64,000 nucleotides of DNA, taken from positions 11,839,979 to 11,903,978 of the forward strand of contig JASSKH010000006.1 in NCBI GenBank assembly GCA_031763025.1, written 5' to 3'. Below the pieces are notes generated by a model. The model made no database searches. It worked only from the letters and a program-made list of their open reading frames with translations, and was not told the DNA's origin. Both the position numbers and the translations under genes were made by a program. Shown here in pieces: positions 45,840-57,120 of the stretch. This DNA is from Macrocystis pyrifera. Its lineage: Eukaryota; Sar; Phaeophyceae; Laminariales; Laminariaceae. Numbering within the stretch: position 1 is the first letter of the stretch; the number at the start of each line of letters is the position of its first letter.

Positions 45840-48800
45840 CGGGGCAAAGGTAGGCCGACAACCAAGTTCTTTGGCGACGAGACCGTCATAAATCAAGTAT
45901 AGACCACTCAATTGGTCCAACTCACAGCTGACATATTCACACCCGACCAGCCGGCAGCCAGGGCACGGCGCAAGCACGCCCGAGGCCGCCCCCGACACAG
46001 TGGGGGTCGGGGATCACGATGAGGCAGTTTCGTCCCGTGAGGTGAACCTCGTCTTGCGCTAGCACGAACAACGCTAAAAGTGCGTCTAAGACACGTTGAG
46101 CAGCGCTGAAAGCACAGGGCCAACAATATCGTATATATATATTTGTAAATCAAACACCTAGTATCCGGTACAGCTTTTCAGACGTAGAGAAATGTCAGAA
46201 GCGAGGTCACGCGTCATCGAAAAATAATACTACAGAGCTCGAAGACGTTTTTTCCGGTGTGTGGACGAGCTACAAACCCCCTCTGTTACGTTGCATCGCC
46301 TCGCGAACCGACAAATAAAAGACTGTACCCTGTGTCCGGCTAGTCTGTAGGACATGCATGTATATTTCTAAATGTTTTGGGTATTGATTTCGGGACTGAT
46401 CCTGAAAACATAAAATCCCACCCGACCATCACACATCAAAACAGCGATTCGACAATTTCTGCTTGCCGACGACGGTCGATTCCAGAGCGTTGCAAACTCC
46501 TTTCACGCACCCCGCAATGGCAGTGTTCGGTTGTGAGGCGTTTTTGGCCGCTGCTGTTATGGTTTACGAGTACTAGTTACTCCATCTGTGATTTCAAGTC
46601 GCTTTGAAAAAGACTTGGCAATCAATCAATGTGTTTTCAATGTTTGTGGCTCGTTTTCGTTTCTCCGTTGTTCTTGCATTTGCCAAGCACTGACCGATCT
46701 CAAACAACTCAGCTTTATCGCTAAAAAGTATTTAGAAATATTACGGAGAAGCATGGCACTCACAACCCAAACTTTGATTGTAAACGTAGGGAAATATACC
46801 TTTTTATGGACAAATTACGAGTTCTGATCACTATGTCCCCCGTAAAAGTATGTTGGGGGGGCTCACGTCTGATGGAACCCAGGATTTCGTACGCCTACTA
46901 CTTGTAACAGGTCCGCCACCTTGACGGCCAATTTTCTGCTGCAGAAATACATGCAACTAAATCCCTCTTCTTGCCAAAACGGCGCAAGAATGAGCTACCA
47001 CAAAAAAGCGGGGGGCACTGCCTGTACAAGCTCCCACTCTACAACCTTCCAGACATGCCTGGTACACAACATAGACCGTCTGAAAACAGAGGGGACGAGT
47101 TCCGACCCGCGATAAATCTTAAGCCAACACTTCTCCCACGTATTTTCCTGGGTACGCCTCTCGGCAAGTTTACCGGCGGGGAAAGACGCAAGGTACGATG
47201 ATTTCATGGTTAACATCCCCGGCCAAACCAAAATTGGAGTTATTTACCGTTTCCGCCAAGGACTATACCGCGGAACAAAAAAACGGTGTCACCGACGAAA
47301 CTTTACCTGGAAAAAAGCTGCGCTCCCACCGAGAAAATACCGTGAGTCGACGTTGCTGCCTAAACATATGTCATACACGTAAAGGGGTAATCATTAAGAA
47401 ACCCACACGGGCATGGTTCGTGATTCAACGTGCGATTAGGTGTACACACCGCAGTCCAAGGGTCTAGGCTTCAACACCGACCGTGGTTAGGCGATCATTG
47501 AGGAGGTCGACCTTGCATTGCAATGTTCCGTACGAAGGAAAATGGTTCGTGAGGATGGTGCCCTGCTGCCGCACTGATAGGTATCTAGGCCTATCATAGG
47601 TATGTAATACTTTGAACAACTCAACCGCACCCGTTTCTCCCGCCGTGGTCTAATTTTCCAGAAGCAACAACGTTGACGTCCGCTACCCTTTACCTTTTGT
47701 CGCTACATCCAATTTGAACATCCTGCCCATCGACTATACCTCTGGCTACACGTACCGTCTTTCGGCAATCAATCCCCCCCCACCTGGGCTCAGAGGGACG
47801 AATGACGGTGAAAGCGCAATCAAACGTATATTGATGACTGCGGCAAATGCCCGCGCGAGACCCGTGACCTGCCGTGGGAGAAGGGGGGAGGGCGTCGACC
47901 CTTAGCGGTCGGCTGGCTTATCCGCCGAAGAAACTGAGCTACTCCGCCAAACGTTTGTCATTGTTTGGACTATGGATGACCTCTTCACCGCTTCAGACGC
48001 TTCATCGGACGACTGGTCTTTCTGAGCAAAGGCAAGACGAACTAGCCACGCTCTCGACTCGTCTTCCACTACAACAGTACTGAGCTTGAAAACCGGGTGC
48101 CTGAAAAGCCGTCGCCCGATTCTCATCACAGCGGAACTTCGCCGGATACCGCATACTGCTCAAGCATACGATGGTGGCGATTCATGGTAAGGTGGAGGCT
48201 CCACATAGGGTCGTGGTGGGCTTCTTAGAGAGGAGGAGCCAGCTTCCGAAAGGGTGGAAAACATTACAGCAAGTAGGGGATTCGTGGGCGCGGCGCGGGG
48301 CAGTGGACGGGGCGGGTCGATCATTAGAAGAAGGATAGAGAATTTGCTAACTTTCTTTTACACAGTAGAAGCGTGCTACGATAGGGGTCTATAGCACTTT
48401 TGGTTTGTCACTGAGACTGACGGAGCTTCTCGACCGAGGAACTACCTTAAACCATTTGATTTTACAACATTGTTCGATATAGACCCCGTAGGCCACGGGG
48501 TTGGTCATCGGGAGTAAGCATTCACGGTTCTTAAAAGCCGTTGTTTGGGTGACTTACTAGTAGTGTAGGGCTGCCCAAGCGAGAAGCCCCGCAACAATTA
48601 CAGGGGCACTCCTGTCGCGGCATGCGACATGAAATAGAAGCTTGTCGCCGAGGGCGTATGGTGAAGTGATACAGCTGCCAGCCGTCAGTTCTCCATGAAC
48701 GAGACATCCGAGGTGGCACACGGCCATCACGTGTACAAGTTCATCCCGAACAACAACACCAAAAGGTTTTGAGGTATATCAAGTTAATTTGCCTTTCAAT

Positions 48801-49300
48801 CTTAGTAGCCTCAACATTCGCAACGGTGAGGCGGGGGGAGGGGCAGCGAAGGCACAGTTGTCAGATAAAAATTCTACTTCTCCATACACTTGCTAAGAGC
48901 AATTAAATTCAGGTTTTGAATCCCGTTGAGGAGGGGGGCGGCGTACGTATTTGTCGCTTGCCATCGCCATTCCACCATTGACCACGCATCTTTTTCGAGA
49001 CGGAGTTTGCCGGGTGAGTGGGGGGAGGGGAAAATTGATTCAATCATACATGCAGCAGAAACATTTATGAGAACAGCTTTCTCTACTTCCCATAAGAATC
49101 CGTGCTTGAACATCACCTTTTCCGGGACCAAACCGACGGGAGGTTGGAATCGATTGAGGACGGAGCGTTTTTCTATCTATTTTTTATCTGATCCAAGACA
49201 TTAAACAAATCCGACGGAAACGAGTACGGTGTAGCGCATGGCTAGAGCCTATCTACTGCTGGTTGTTGTTGGAGATGCAGAGACAAACCAACCTGTGAAG
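45840..49300. other. Gene-poor stretch
   Basis: No gene can be supported. Short frames between 46.9 and 48.2 kb read like degenerate coding sequence in places but share no recognised domain and switch frame often; they may be a decayed mobile element. A probable R3 repeat lies at 48372-48560. Poly-G/C runs are common. Confidence 0.35.
48372..48560 (+). repeat. Dispersed repeat (family R3), copy 2
   Basis: Begins GTGCTACGATAGGGGTC, with GAGGAACTACCTTAAACC and ACATTGTTCGATATAGACC, ending AAAGCCGTTGTTTGGGTGAC. It is alignable by eye with 33869-34080 and 50388-50575. It lies just beyond the 3' end of gene C. Confidence 0.4.
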
Positions 49301-50387
49301 TTTCACGTTTGATAAGTATTTACTGCGCCATAGGGTGGGACGTGGCGGGGTTCACCTAGTGCATATGCCACAGCTCCTCCTCCTCCTCCTCCTCCTCCTC
49401 CTCCTCCTGCACTAGGGGTGCCACCACGACCACCTGCTCCCCCCCCTCCGGCCGTACACTGGCGACCCGAAGGTTTCCCGAGCTTTGTCGGGGTTGCGAA
49501 CCTTCCTCGCTCTGCTCGTATAGAGACCGAACGCCACAACGGCGCTTATCGCGAGCATGCGCAGCCCCCCTGCCACAGAAACGCCAATGATGGCCATTTG
49601 GGCTACGGAAGAGGCCGACGACTCGCGGGTCGTTGCGGTCCCTGCTGAAGGGCCTGGCGTATCAGCGCCGGAACCGATGCTCACGGAAGGGTTCGGTGTG
49701 CCGCTGGCTGCAGGTACTACTGTGACCCCCGAATCACTTGGTGGGCTCGATGGCTGGCACGCTGCCCCCGAGAGAGCTTGGCGTGTCCGTGGCGGCGACG
49801 GTGCCCCCGGAAGAGCTTGGTGAGTCGGTGGGGGGAGAGTAACCCCCAGACGAGCTTAGGGCGTCAGTGGCGGCGGCCACAGTACTGACGGAAGGGGCTG
49901 GCGTGCCGATAGTGGGCGCGATGCCACCAGAAGACCATGGTGCGTCCGTGGCGACCACAGGGCTCACGGAAGGACTTGATGTGGCGGTAGAAGGCAGGTT
50001 GCTTCCGTAAGAGGAAGGTGGGTCAGTAGTGCCGCCATCAGGTGGATCTGATTTCGTTCGCGCATGGGCATGGTGGTGGGGTTGGAAAGCACCGCGCGGA
50101 GAAAGTGGTGTGAAAAGCAGGCGCCGCTTGTGGCTGCCAGTACTAGTATGTTTACGCGCGAGTAGACCACACATCGTAGTAGTCGACACTAGCGCTGTTC
50201 GAAGCCGTAGTAAGTAATGGAATGTGTGGTCAATGCTACTCAATCTTCCCGTCTCTCCATTTACGCATGGCGAGGGAGAATCCAGTCTGCGGCGCCTACG
50301 ACGGAGAATGCACGCCGGTGTTTATGATCCGAAAGGGAGGTTTCGTCAAACCCTGCCCTTTTAACGTTGCCGAGTCTCGTTGCTGAT

Positions 50388-50575
50388 AGGTGCTACAATA
50401 TTGGTAGCACTTTTTGGCCAAGATATTTATGACAGGCGGGGAGTTTCAACCTAGGAACTACCCAACACTGTTTGTTTTGTTTACATATTTTTTTCCAGGA
50501 ACAGACCTAGGTCAACGGGATTTTGCATCAGGTTAAGCGTACGCTTCTCCCTAAAGCCGGTTTAGGGTGGCACAT
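50388..50575 (+). repeat. Dispersed repeat (family R3), copy 3
   Basis: Begins AGGTGCTACAATATTGGTAGC, with AGGAACTACCCAACACTGTTTG, ending near AAAGCCGGTTTAGGGTGGC. It is related to 33869-34080 and lies in intron 3 of gene C. Confidence 0.45.
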
Positions 50576-51178
50576 GGAGTTACTCAAGTAAAAACTAGCC
50601 CCACGAAAATTGCGGATGCACTCTGCTACCGTAGCATGCGTCTATTTTCCCGTCCTTCTCCTCGGTCCAGACATCAGGACCAATCCAATTGCCAGGTATC
50701 GAACAAAACGGTGGCAACGTTTGCGACCGCCACGATGTGGCGACATTAGCATTTGCCGCTCGAGAGCAGCTGCTACGCAGCCCAAAACATGGAAAACACG
50801 GATTTAAAGTTATGTGACGGCCTTAATTTACTTGCGTCAGGGGTGGCATTTCTCCCCAGCGACACACCTTCCAGGAGGCCAGCAGGGAAATCCGGGGGGT
50901 GCGCACGTCTCTGTGGCATACGCGCACTCCAGTACAAGCCCATACACAAAGTTGGGAGAAGACCACACGGTTGCGCCCGTTGCGAAGGCGCCACTGCCGC
51001 AGGCGGAAACCACAAAGTCCGGCAAAAGTACATCTTCCTCAACACTTTTCCTTCAAGACCAAACGGATTAAAAACAGCGCACGCGAGGATCATCCCTGCC
51101 GAAAAGGGCACGTAGGTTAGGGATGGTTCTTGGAGTGATACTACGGCATGGGGCATACTACGTAGCTCTTTTAGGCTC

Positions 51179-51383
51179 TATATTCTTCGACCGGCTGAGC
51201 TCCTCAAGTGAGCAACTACCGGTCAGTGTGTACGATAATTTCAGGTCTAGTGGTACATATTTTTTAGAACACTACGTAGTAGGACATAGAAACGTTGGTT
51301 GGGTTTGCGCGAACGAACCTCTTTTAAGTCGTGCTTCGGGTGATATATTGAGGTTCGTCGGGTGAGAGAGCTCAGAAAATACA
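51179..51383 (+). mobile_element. Short intronic MITE-like element (family R2), copy 3
   Basis: Begins TATATTCTTCGACCGGCTGAG and ends GAGAGCTCAGAAAATAC. It shares GAGCTCCTCAAGTGAGCAAC and GACATAGAAACG-type phrases with the other copies. It lies in intron 2 of gene C, about 130 bases from exon 3. Confidence 0.6.
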
Positions 51384-52829
51384 ACAAGGCACCACTCGCG
51401 CGAGGCACTACTTCTTGTAGAAAAGGGAGCTGAAGGGAGCGTCGGCGTATTTCCTACACATTCTCACAGTACGAGAAATAGGGTAGGCGCAAGTCCTGCT
51501 CTAGCCGGGTAGCCGTCTGTGCACACCTCTCTTCCCTGCTAACTGCTACTTCGCTCCAGGAAAATGAACGGTATCGATCGCTCTTCCCACGGCTTGCCGT
51601 TGCGTAGGCTATCGCGGGACCCGGCTACGATGTCAGGACACGAGAGTTGTTGAAACGACAAAACCGCCATTGCCGAAATACTTGAAGGATATCGGCAGGA
51701 CGGACCACATGTGCTCGTTGGATTGAAAAACCTCACCCGAACAGATCTTTCCACGAGAAAAGTATGTTATCCCAGGTTGTATCGAGGTCGTATCCTTCGA
51801 AGTACATGTCCGACAAGAACGCATGGGAGCCTTCTGCTGGTCTGCACTTCCACGATGCCCACTGTAAATGACACCGAGCCCTCGGCAAAGCTGCCGCTGC
51901 TGAACGGGCCGACTGTTTCCCCCGATAGGGCACCTGAGGTATTCAACCATTGGTGTATGAGCGAAAAATAGCCAGGGGCGGAAACTCTACATGGAGATAC
52001 CCGCTGTCCATAAAGTCTGTCAGTTCTACCATTTAGGATAAATTGACACTACAGGCCAGGAGAGGGCAACAGCCGCGCACACTACAAAAACGAAACGGAA
52101 GGAAGCCCGAGCAACGATTACAATCGTATCACCCATACGTATTTTTAGCAACCCGGCGATTTGTTGGCTTTTATTGCACACCGAGGGGATTCGATCTAAA
52201 CTGAACACCCGAGCTACTTCTTACAACCCGGTACACCGCAAGGAACTTGTACGACACCGAGACGCGTAGGCCGTCAGCCCACTACAACAGCGGGCACTGA
52301 GAAAGGCAATCTGTTACCAGTTATTCACCAGTGTATCCTGTCCCCCTGCCGTGGATCACGCGCACTCAGTACGTATACTATACGAAATTGCAGTGGCTAC
52401 GGAATATGTCCTTAATATGTATTGCAAAATCTGCCCTCTCTGCCTCGTAGTCTGTGACCACATAGAGGTTGCATCTGCCAGGCATGAACTTTCAACACTG
52501 ACACTACTGTAGACGTGTTTGATGCCGATGGGCAGAACCAACCGTTTATGAAGTAAATAGCACGCACATGACACGCTCACGTCCATGAGAGGGTACTGAG
52601 TGAGGTGATGTACGACGCTTCCACCGTCAGGAGAAAACCGTCGTCGCCACAGCCAAAGTACGTCGGATCCGCGATTATGTTGTTATCCAGAGGAAGAGTC
52701 GAATTACGCACAGCTGTTCTGACTTTGGGCCGTGGTGGTGGTGACGGAAGACGCGGCAAAGAAGCTGACCGCCACGGATATCGCTGCTCTCTTTGTCGAA
52801 CGCAACTTGCTTTCCTTCCGCGACAAACC

Positions 52830-54650
52830 TGAAACACAACACGCCGAGAGCCAGAATGATCTTGTTTTTCCAACCAGATACCACCGAATGGTACTAACTG
52901 CCTGTACGTGTTAGTCTAATTCCGGATGAAGGAGTACAGTGATTATAGACTTCAGACAGGTGGAAACTTGGGCACCAGTAGACCCGAGAATAAGACACTA
53001 CTGTAAACGTAGCTGGGCAAAAAGAGTCGTATCCAGAGTAAGCGCTGCTCCAGCAACAAAAGCACCGCGGTCGCATGCTCTGTCTCTAGACTGTACACCA
53101 CACTTGTCCCACTTTTTTATGAGACTTTTATTTTCTCGCTGCAGTCGGCCGAAAAGGTGATACGTAGAGTGGAGTAGCTCGCAACCTCTGACGAACATAC
53201 CACGTCGCCCGGAAGTACAATGACTGCTGTGTTGGTTTTCATTCTACCTGTACTATATCACTCGAACACTATTTACACTCACGGCCAGAGCAAGGGCAAA
53301 CGGAAAAAGAAACCCAGAACCGACACCGCTTTTTTCAGATTCAGTCTTCCAGGGGAGGGGGGGATCAGCCACACTAATACGAAGTGGTACGCTGAGTAGG
53401 GAATGACTAGCGCCCCCACCTTTCCGCACGAACACCTCGCGATTTCTGCGCAATCCCACAGCGCATATTCTCTTTCAGCCGTTCGTTGTAGAGGGCCGAA
53501 TTATTCACCTCAGATAAAATTAGTGCTCGGAAACTTGCAGATAGGCTTCGTTGTGCACTTAATGGTTCTTAACGGACAGTGTGTTGTCTGCCGAAGCTTG
53601 TATGACGGTATGTCGAACACAGAAAATTCGGCCCGCTGGTGGGGAGGGGGGGTTGGTCGGGCAGGGTCACAAGGGCATTTGTTTCTTGGTGCCCGTGCCC
53701 TCGTCCAGAGAATAGTACGACACGTGCTTTATGTAAACAATCTGAGCGCAAGAGGCAAAGCTACCACAGAGGGAGAAAGGGCAAATTCTCCGGCGAGGGT
53801 GTAGGACATGCTCCCAAGAAGTATGCGATTATTGCTGATGGAGCTTTGTCCGCCATGCCCATTAACATCATCCAGTACATACAGCAGTGGGTCTTTTAGT
53901 TAGGGTATCGCTTTATTACGGGCAGACTTCGGCCTGTTTTCGGTTTTATTACTGTTGTTTTTGGACTCGTGTTGTAAACATAATAATCTTGAAAAACAAA
54001 TCATGGTCGGATAGAATGGCGCGCCAAGCACACAGCAACAGCAAACAGTACTGGCATGCATTAAAAAATAACGCAGTGATGAGAGCCGTAAGTGACCAGA
54101 AAGGCCAAACGGATCGCATGCGATTGAAGCAACTTCTTTTGGTTTTACGTACAACAATTAACCTTATACTTTATACACCGCTGTACTGCGTATGCCAGGG
54201 TATCATTTATTCTGACCAGTAGCGCGTGTCGACTAGTGTCGAGAAGTTTGCCCCGCCGAAACCGAGTCAAACCCACAAAACGACGAGCCAACTTGCGGCG
54301 ATCAGATCAGTTCGTACCTCGCAGTGCAGTATGTACCGTAGCAAGGCAGCAAACAGTAGGACGCACACCAAGACGTACGTCGTGCAGCGCATTGACTTCA
54401 CGGATCGGGCGTACGCCGACGGCTGACAATCCCATCCACCCCAGTCCACCCGCTACGTACGGTAGAATGATGTGTGATCGATTCGTTTGGCTGTGCTTTT
54501 GAGGCGCTTTCTGAGAATAATCGTAGCGCAGCGACTTTCGTACAAGTCGCATGTGCCACAACAGCAAGAGGTTGTAATTACCCCGGTTGCAGCTGAGCGA
54601 GAAGGAAATCGCCCCTTTCCCCGCCTTGCTGAAATACACAGCAGCAAGTA
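52830..54650. other. Gene-free stretch upstream of gene C
   Basis: Apart from a probable 5'-leader acceptor of gene C near 52829, nothing is recognised. Frames near 53.4-53.9 and 53.9-54.2 kb are under 135 residues, without domains. Confidence 0.35.
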
Positions 54651-54659
54651 AAAGTGTGT

Positions 54660-54912
54660 GGGTTCCAGGTACTTGACCAGACCGTCGCATGTGGGTATTG
54701 TCCCGCGGAGGTCCCACCATTCGCCGAGGTGGTGCAAATAATATCCGTACCCATATTCCTGGATTATTTGTTGTCGTCAGCAGTGACATTGTCCCGTGAC
54801 AAGTAATCACTGCAGATTGGAATGCAAGGCCCGTGTCTCGCACACACTCTTCCTCTTGATGGTCGTTTCGTGGGATCGTCCATATACCGATCCTATACCA
54901 AAGCCTACTGGC
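54660..54912 (-). repeat. Dispersed repeat (family R6), copy 2
   Basis: Inverted match to 42826-43133, with the same order of phrases on the minus strand (GTAGGACACGCCAG, TTGGTATAGGATCGGTA, GGGCCTTGCATTCCAATCTG, TGGTGGGACCTCCGCGGG). Copy 1 sits between GACCCG arrays; this one does not. Confidence 0.55.
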
Positions 54913-55177
54913 GTGTCCTACGCGCTACGCTCTATAAGAAAGGGAAGTGCCACATAGATGTCGTGTCGAACCTGGGGGTCCTCCCCACACTTGGCGTCCA
55001 CGAAGGCTCGCGCGTATGGCAGCTCTCGTTTTCTCGTGACAACAAAAGAGGTTGTTCGTCTTTTTTCTTCTCATCGTACGACACAAGTATCATTTAATAA
55101 TTAATAGCGTACCATACACAGCAGTACCAGGCCGTACACACATACGATACGTACAGTACTAACACACTGCTGTACTG

Positions 55178-55412
55178 TTGTTGCCCTCGATGAAATGAAT
55201 CCGAGCGCTGTTCTCAGTTTGCTTGTCTCTTTTTTGTGAAGTCGCAGCTGGAGTGAGTTGGTGAGAGTGACGAGAGAGACTAATCGGGACCAGCAGCAGC
55301 ACTGACTGACGGAACCCCAGAGTGCGGGGTTTGGCTCAGACAGAGCGTGTCTGCTTGTTGACTATCGGTACTATTAATACTCGTTATCGTACTCAGCGGG
55401 GAGTCTCTGTAT
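55178..55412 (+). repeat. Dispersed repeat (family R5), copy 2
   Basis: Same direction as 37041-37256, sharing TTGCCCTCGATGAAATG, GAGCGCTGTTCTCAGTTTGC, TCGGGACCAGCAGCAGCAC and GGTTTGGCTCAGACAGAGCG. Confidence 0.6.
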
Positions 55413-55559
55413 CATCACAACTGCCAGTTGGGGATCATGGACCCCAACCGACACGTCGTAGCGAGCGGCAGTATCAAGAAAACCCGCTGTATTGCTATTA
55501 ATTGCTGTGCAGCCGATTGGGGACCACGACTCTCAACCACGACCCTGAAAGGTAGTATT

Positions 55560-55571
55560 AATAGTAGTAGT

Positions 55572-55619
<48 letters not shown>

Positions 55620-55622
55620 ATA
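55560..55622. repeat. TAG trinucleotide microsatellite
   Basis: About 16 near-perfect GTA/TAG units, flanked by looser TAATAGTA repeats to about 55.66 kb. The poly-Val and poly-Thr frames are artefacts. Confidence 0.9.
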
Positions 55623-55679
55623 TGATAGTAGTAATAAGTAGAAGTATTAATATAATAGTAGACTCTCATACTGCGACGG

Positions 55680-57020
55680 CCAAGGACTATCTCCACCGTC
55701 TCAGTTGATTACCCACGCTGGGGAGATAAAACAACTCGATCATCAGTTACCCAGCCCTGCATTTTTACCTTTGTGCTGTTTCATGCCCACAGTGGGGTTA
55801 CTATAGAGTACCGAAATATGTGTCACGAGGATCGCAAAATGAAAGCGAAGTAAAAAGTAAAAAACGCACATACATGCGATACCTACATTTACTATACTGT
55901 ATTAATTAAATAGTAACATCAAGGGTGTTCTTCATACACACATTCGTACATTATGACGGTCTGGTTTGTCGTGGAAATTTTCGTGAATCGCCTTTTTTGT
56001 TCTCCTTCCTCTCTCCGCGACTTCGCCAGGTCTCTTTTATTCGTCTTCAGGCTTTCTGTCTGGCGGGTATGGCACCGCCAGTCGCACCACCAATTCGTAC
56101 TATAACTCTAATTTCTGTCGTATTAGATACCAGGTACCATGTACGGGTACGAGCAGTACCAGGTAAAACATTGCCCCAAGGGCAGCTATCCTTCCCATAC
56201 GTACGCTCTCCACGTCGTGGAACTATTCGAATTCAAAGAGCAGCTTTGGAACGTGCTGGAGGTGCTGGCCACAACAAGTAAAGGTAGAATGGTCAGAATG
56301 GAAAGAACGTTGCCGCGAATGGCTCTGAATGGCTAATACTTTTCTAATAATTTCCCAGGAAGTAATATCTTCCTGTTGGAACGGGAAGTATTTCCCTCGC
56401 AGGAGAGTTCTCCATACGGTTCCCTCCCTGGATACTCTACTCTGTACCGGAATGTGAGGACTGCTTTGGTACTAATAATTATATACAAAACGATTCTTAC
56501 ATCTCCGGACGGAGTACCTTTTCTCAAAGCACCCGGGTCTCGAAGGCCTTGGCCTGTACGAAAACTCCACGACGACTTGCTTCGAGAGCTATGATGGGAG
56601 TCATAACCCACATAGCTTCGAGCACGTTCGACCCTCGCATACCAACACATCCGTATCAGAGGCTTCCCGAGAGTGGCGTGAACGCGGACAGGCAGCAGCT
56701 ACCGGCGATCACAGCAAACGCCTTTGCGAGTGAGTGAGACGTTTCTAAGATCCAGTTCGACGAAAACGCAGCTGGTTCTGATGGCTGCCCCGGTCAACGG
56801 AATGCCAAAATTCCAAAAGAAAAAAAGCAAGTAGGCGTACAGGTAGAAATGGCAACACCGCATGCATTACCCTACGTGGCACCTTGTTGTCTTCGCCGTG
56901 TTAAAATCTTGGACTGTATAGGTTGGAGAAAATCGCTCTTTCTTTGCACTGCAGTTACGACAGATAGTACGCTCACGCACAAGAAGAGGCATGTCGTACT
57001 CTTTGGATGTCTAGGCTTTA
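55680..57020. other. Upstream region of gene D
   Basis: No firm gene. A 65-residue ATG frame at 56139-56336 (MYGYEQYQVKHCPKG...) overlaps a 118-residue frame and has no recognised domain. CGTACC/GGTACC motifs are common, as elsewhere in the window. Confidence 0.35.
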
Positions 57021-57031
57021 CCTTCTTTTGG

Positions 57032-57041
57032 CCTATATAAT
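57032..57041 (+). promoter_or_regulatory. TATA-like box of gene D
   Basis: CCTATATAAT lies about 80 bases upstream of the ATG at 57121 and only 12 bases upstream of another in-frame ATG at 57052. A transcript starting about 30 bases downstream would exclude the 57052 ATG, which favours 57121. Confidence 0.5.
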
Positions 57042-57120
57042 AACGACAAAAATGGTCGCCACGACTTTGCGTTCCTCGACGTGTCATGCACAGGCAGTTA
57101 GAGTGCCCAAGACGAAAACC

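Larger units (their letters stand above)
49303..52808 (-). pseudogene. Gene C: decayed long-stalk member of the membrane-protein family
   Basis: All four exons are recognisable: 52581-52808, 51737-51933, 50868-51050 and 49303-50047, with normal donors (GAC|GTGAGC, GG|GTGAGG, AAG|GTGTGT) and acceptors in the family phases. Retained motifs are TAQSQNSC, ADPTYFGCGDDGF and LSWT in exon 1; GYDLDTTWDN in exon 2; ACGSGAFATGATVW, LECA and TCAPP in exon 3; then a Ser/Thr/Pro stalk of about 180 residues, a helix (IIGVSVAGGLRMLAI), ARETFGSP and a Gly-rich tail coded partly by a TCC/GGA repeat (49376-49408). The ATG seen in gene A (MLRS) reads AAG here (KLRS). There is a frame change in exon 1, two in exon 2, one at a 6-G run (50894-50899), one in the stalk and one at an 8-base run in the tail. 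It is most similar to gene A. It is probably not translated as a whole. Confidence 0.7.

Noticed and set aside
46921-48129. Possible decayed coding region
   Set aside because: Phrases look protein-like in places but the frame changes often and no family could be named.
57052-57120. Upstream in-frame ATG at 57052 as the start of gene D
   Set aside because: It lies 12 bases from the TATA-like box, probably before the transcript start. The ATG at 57121 places the hydrophobic core where the other signal peptides have it.
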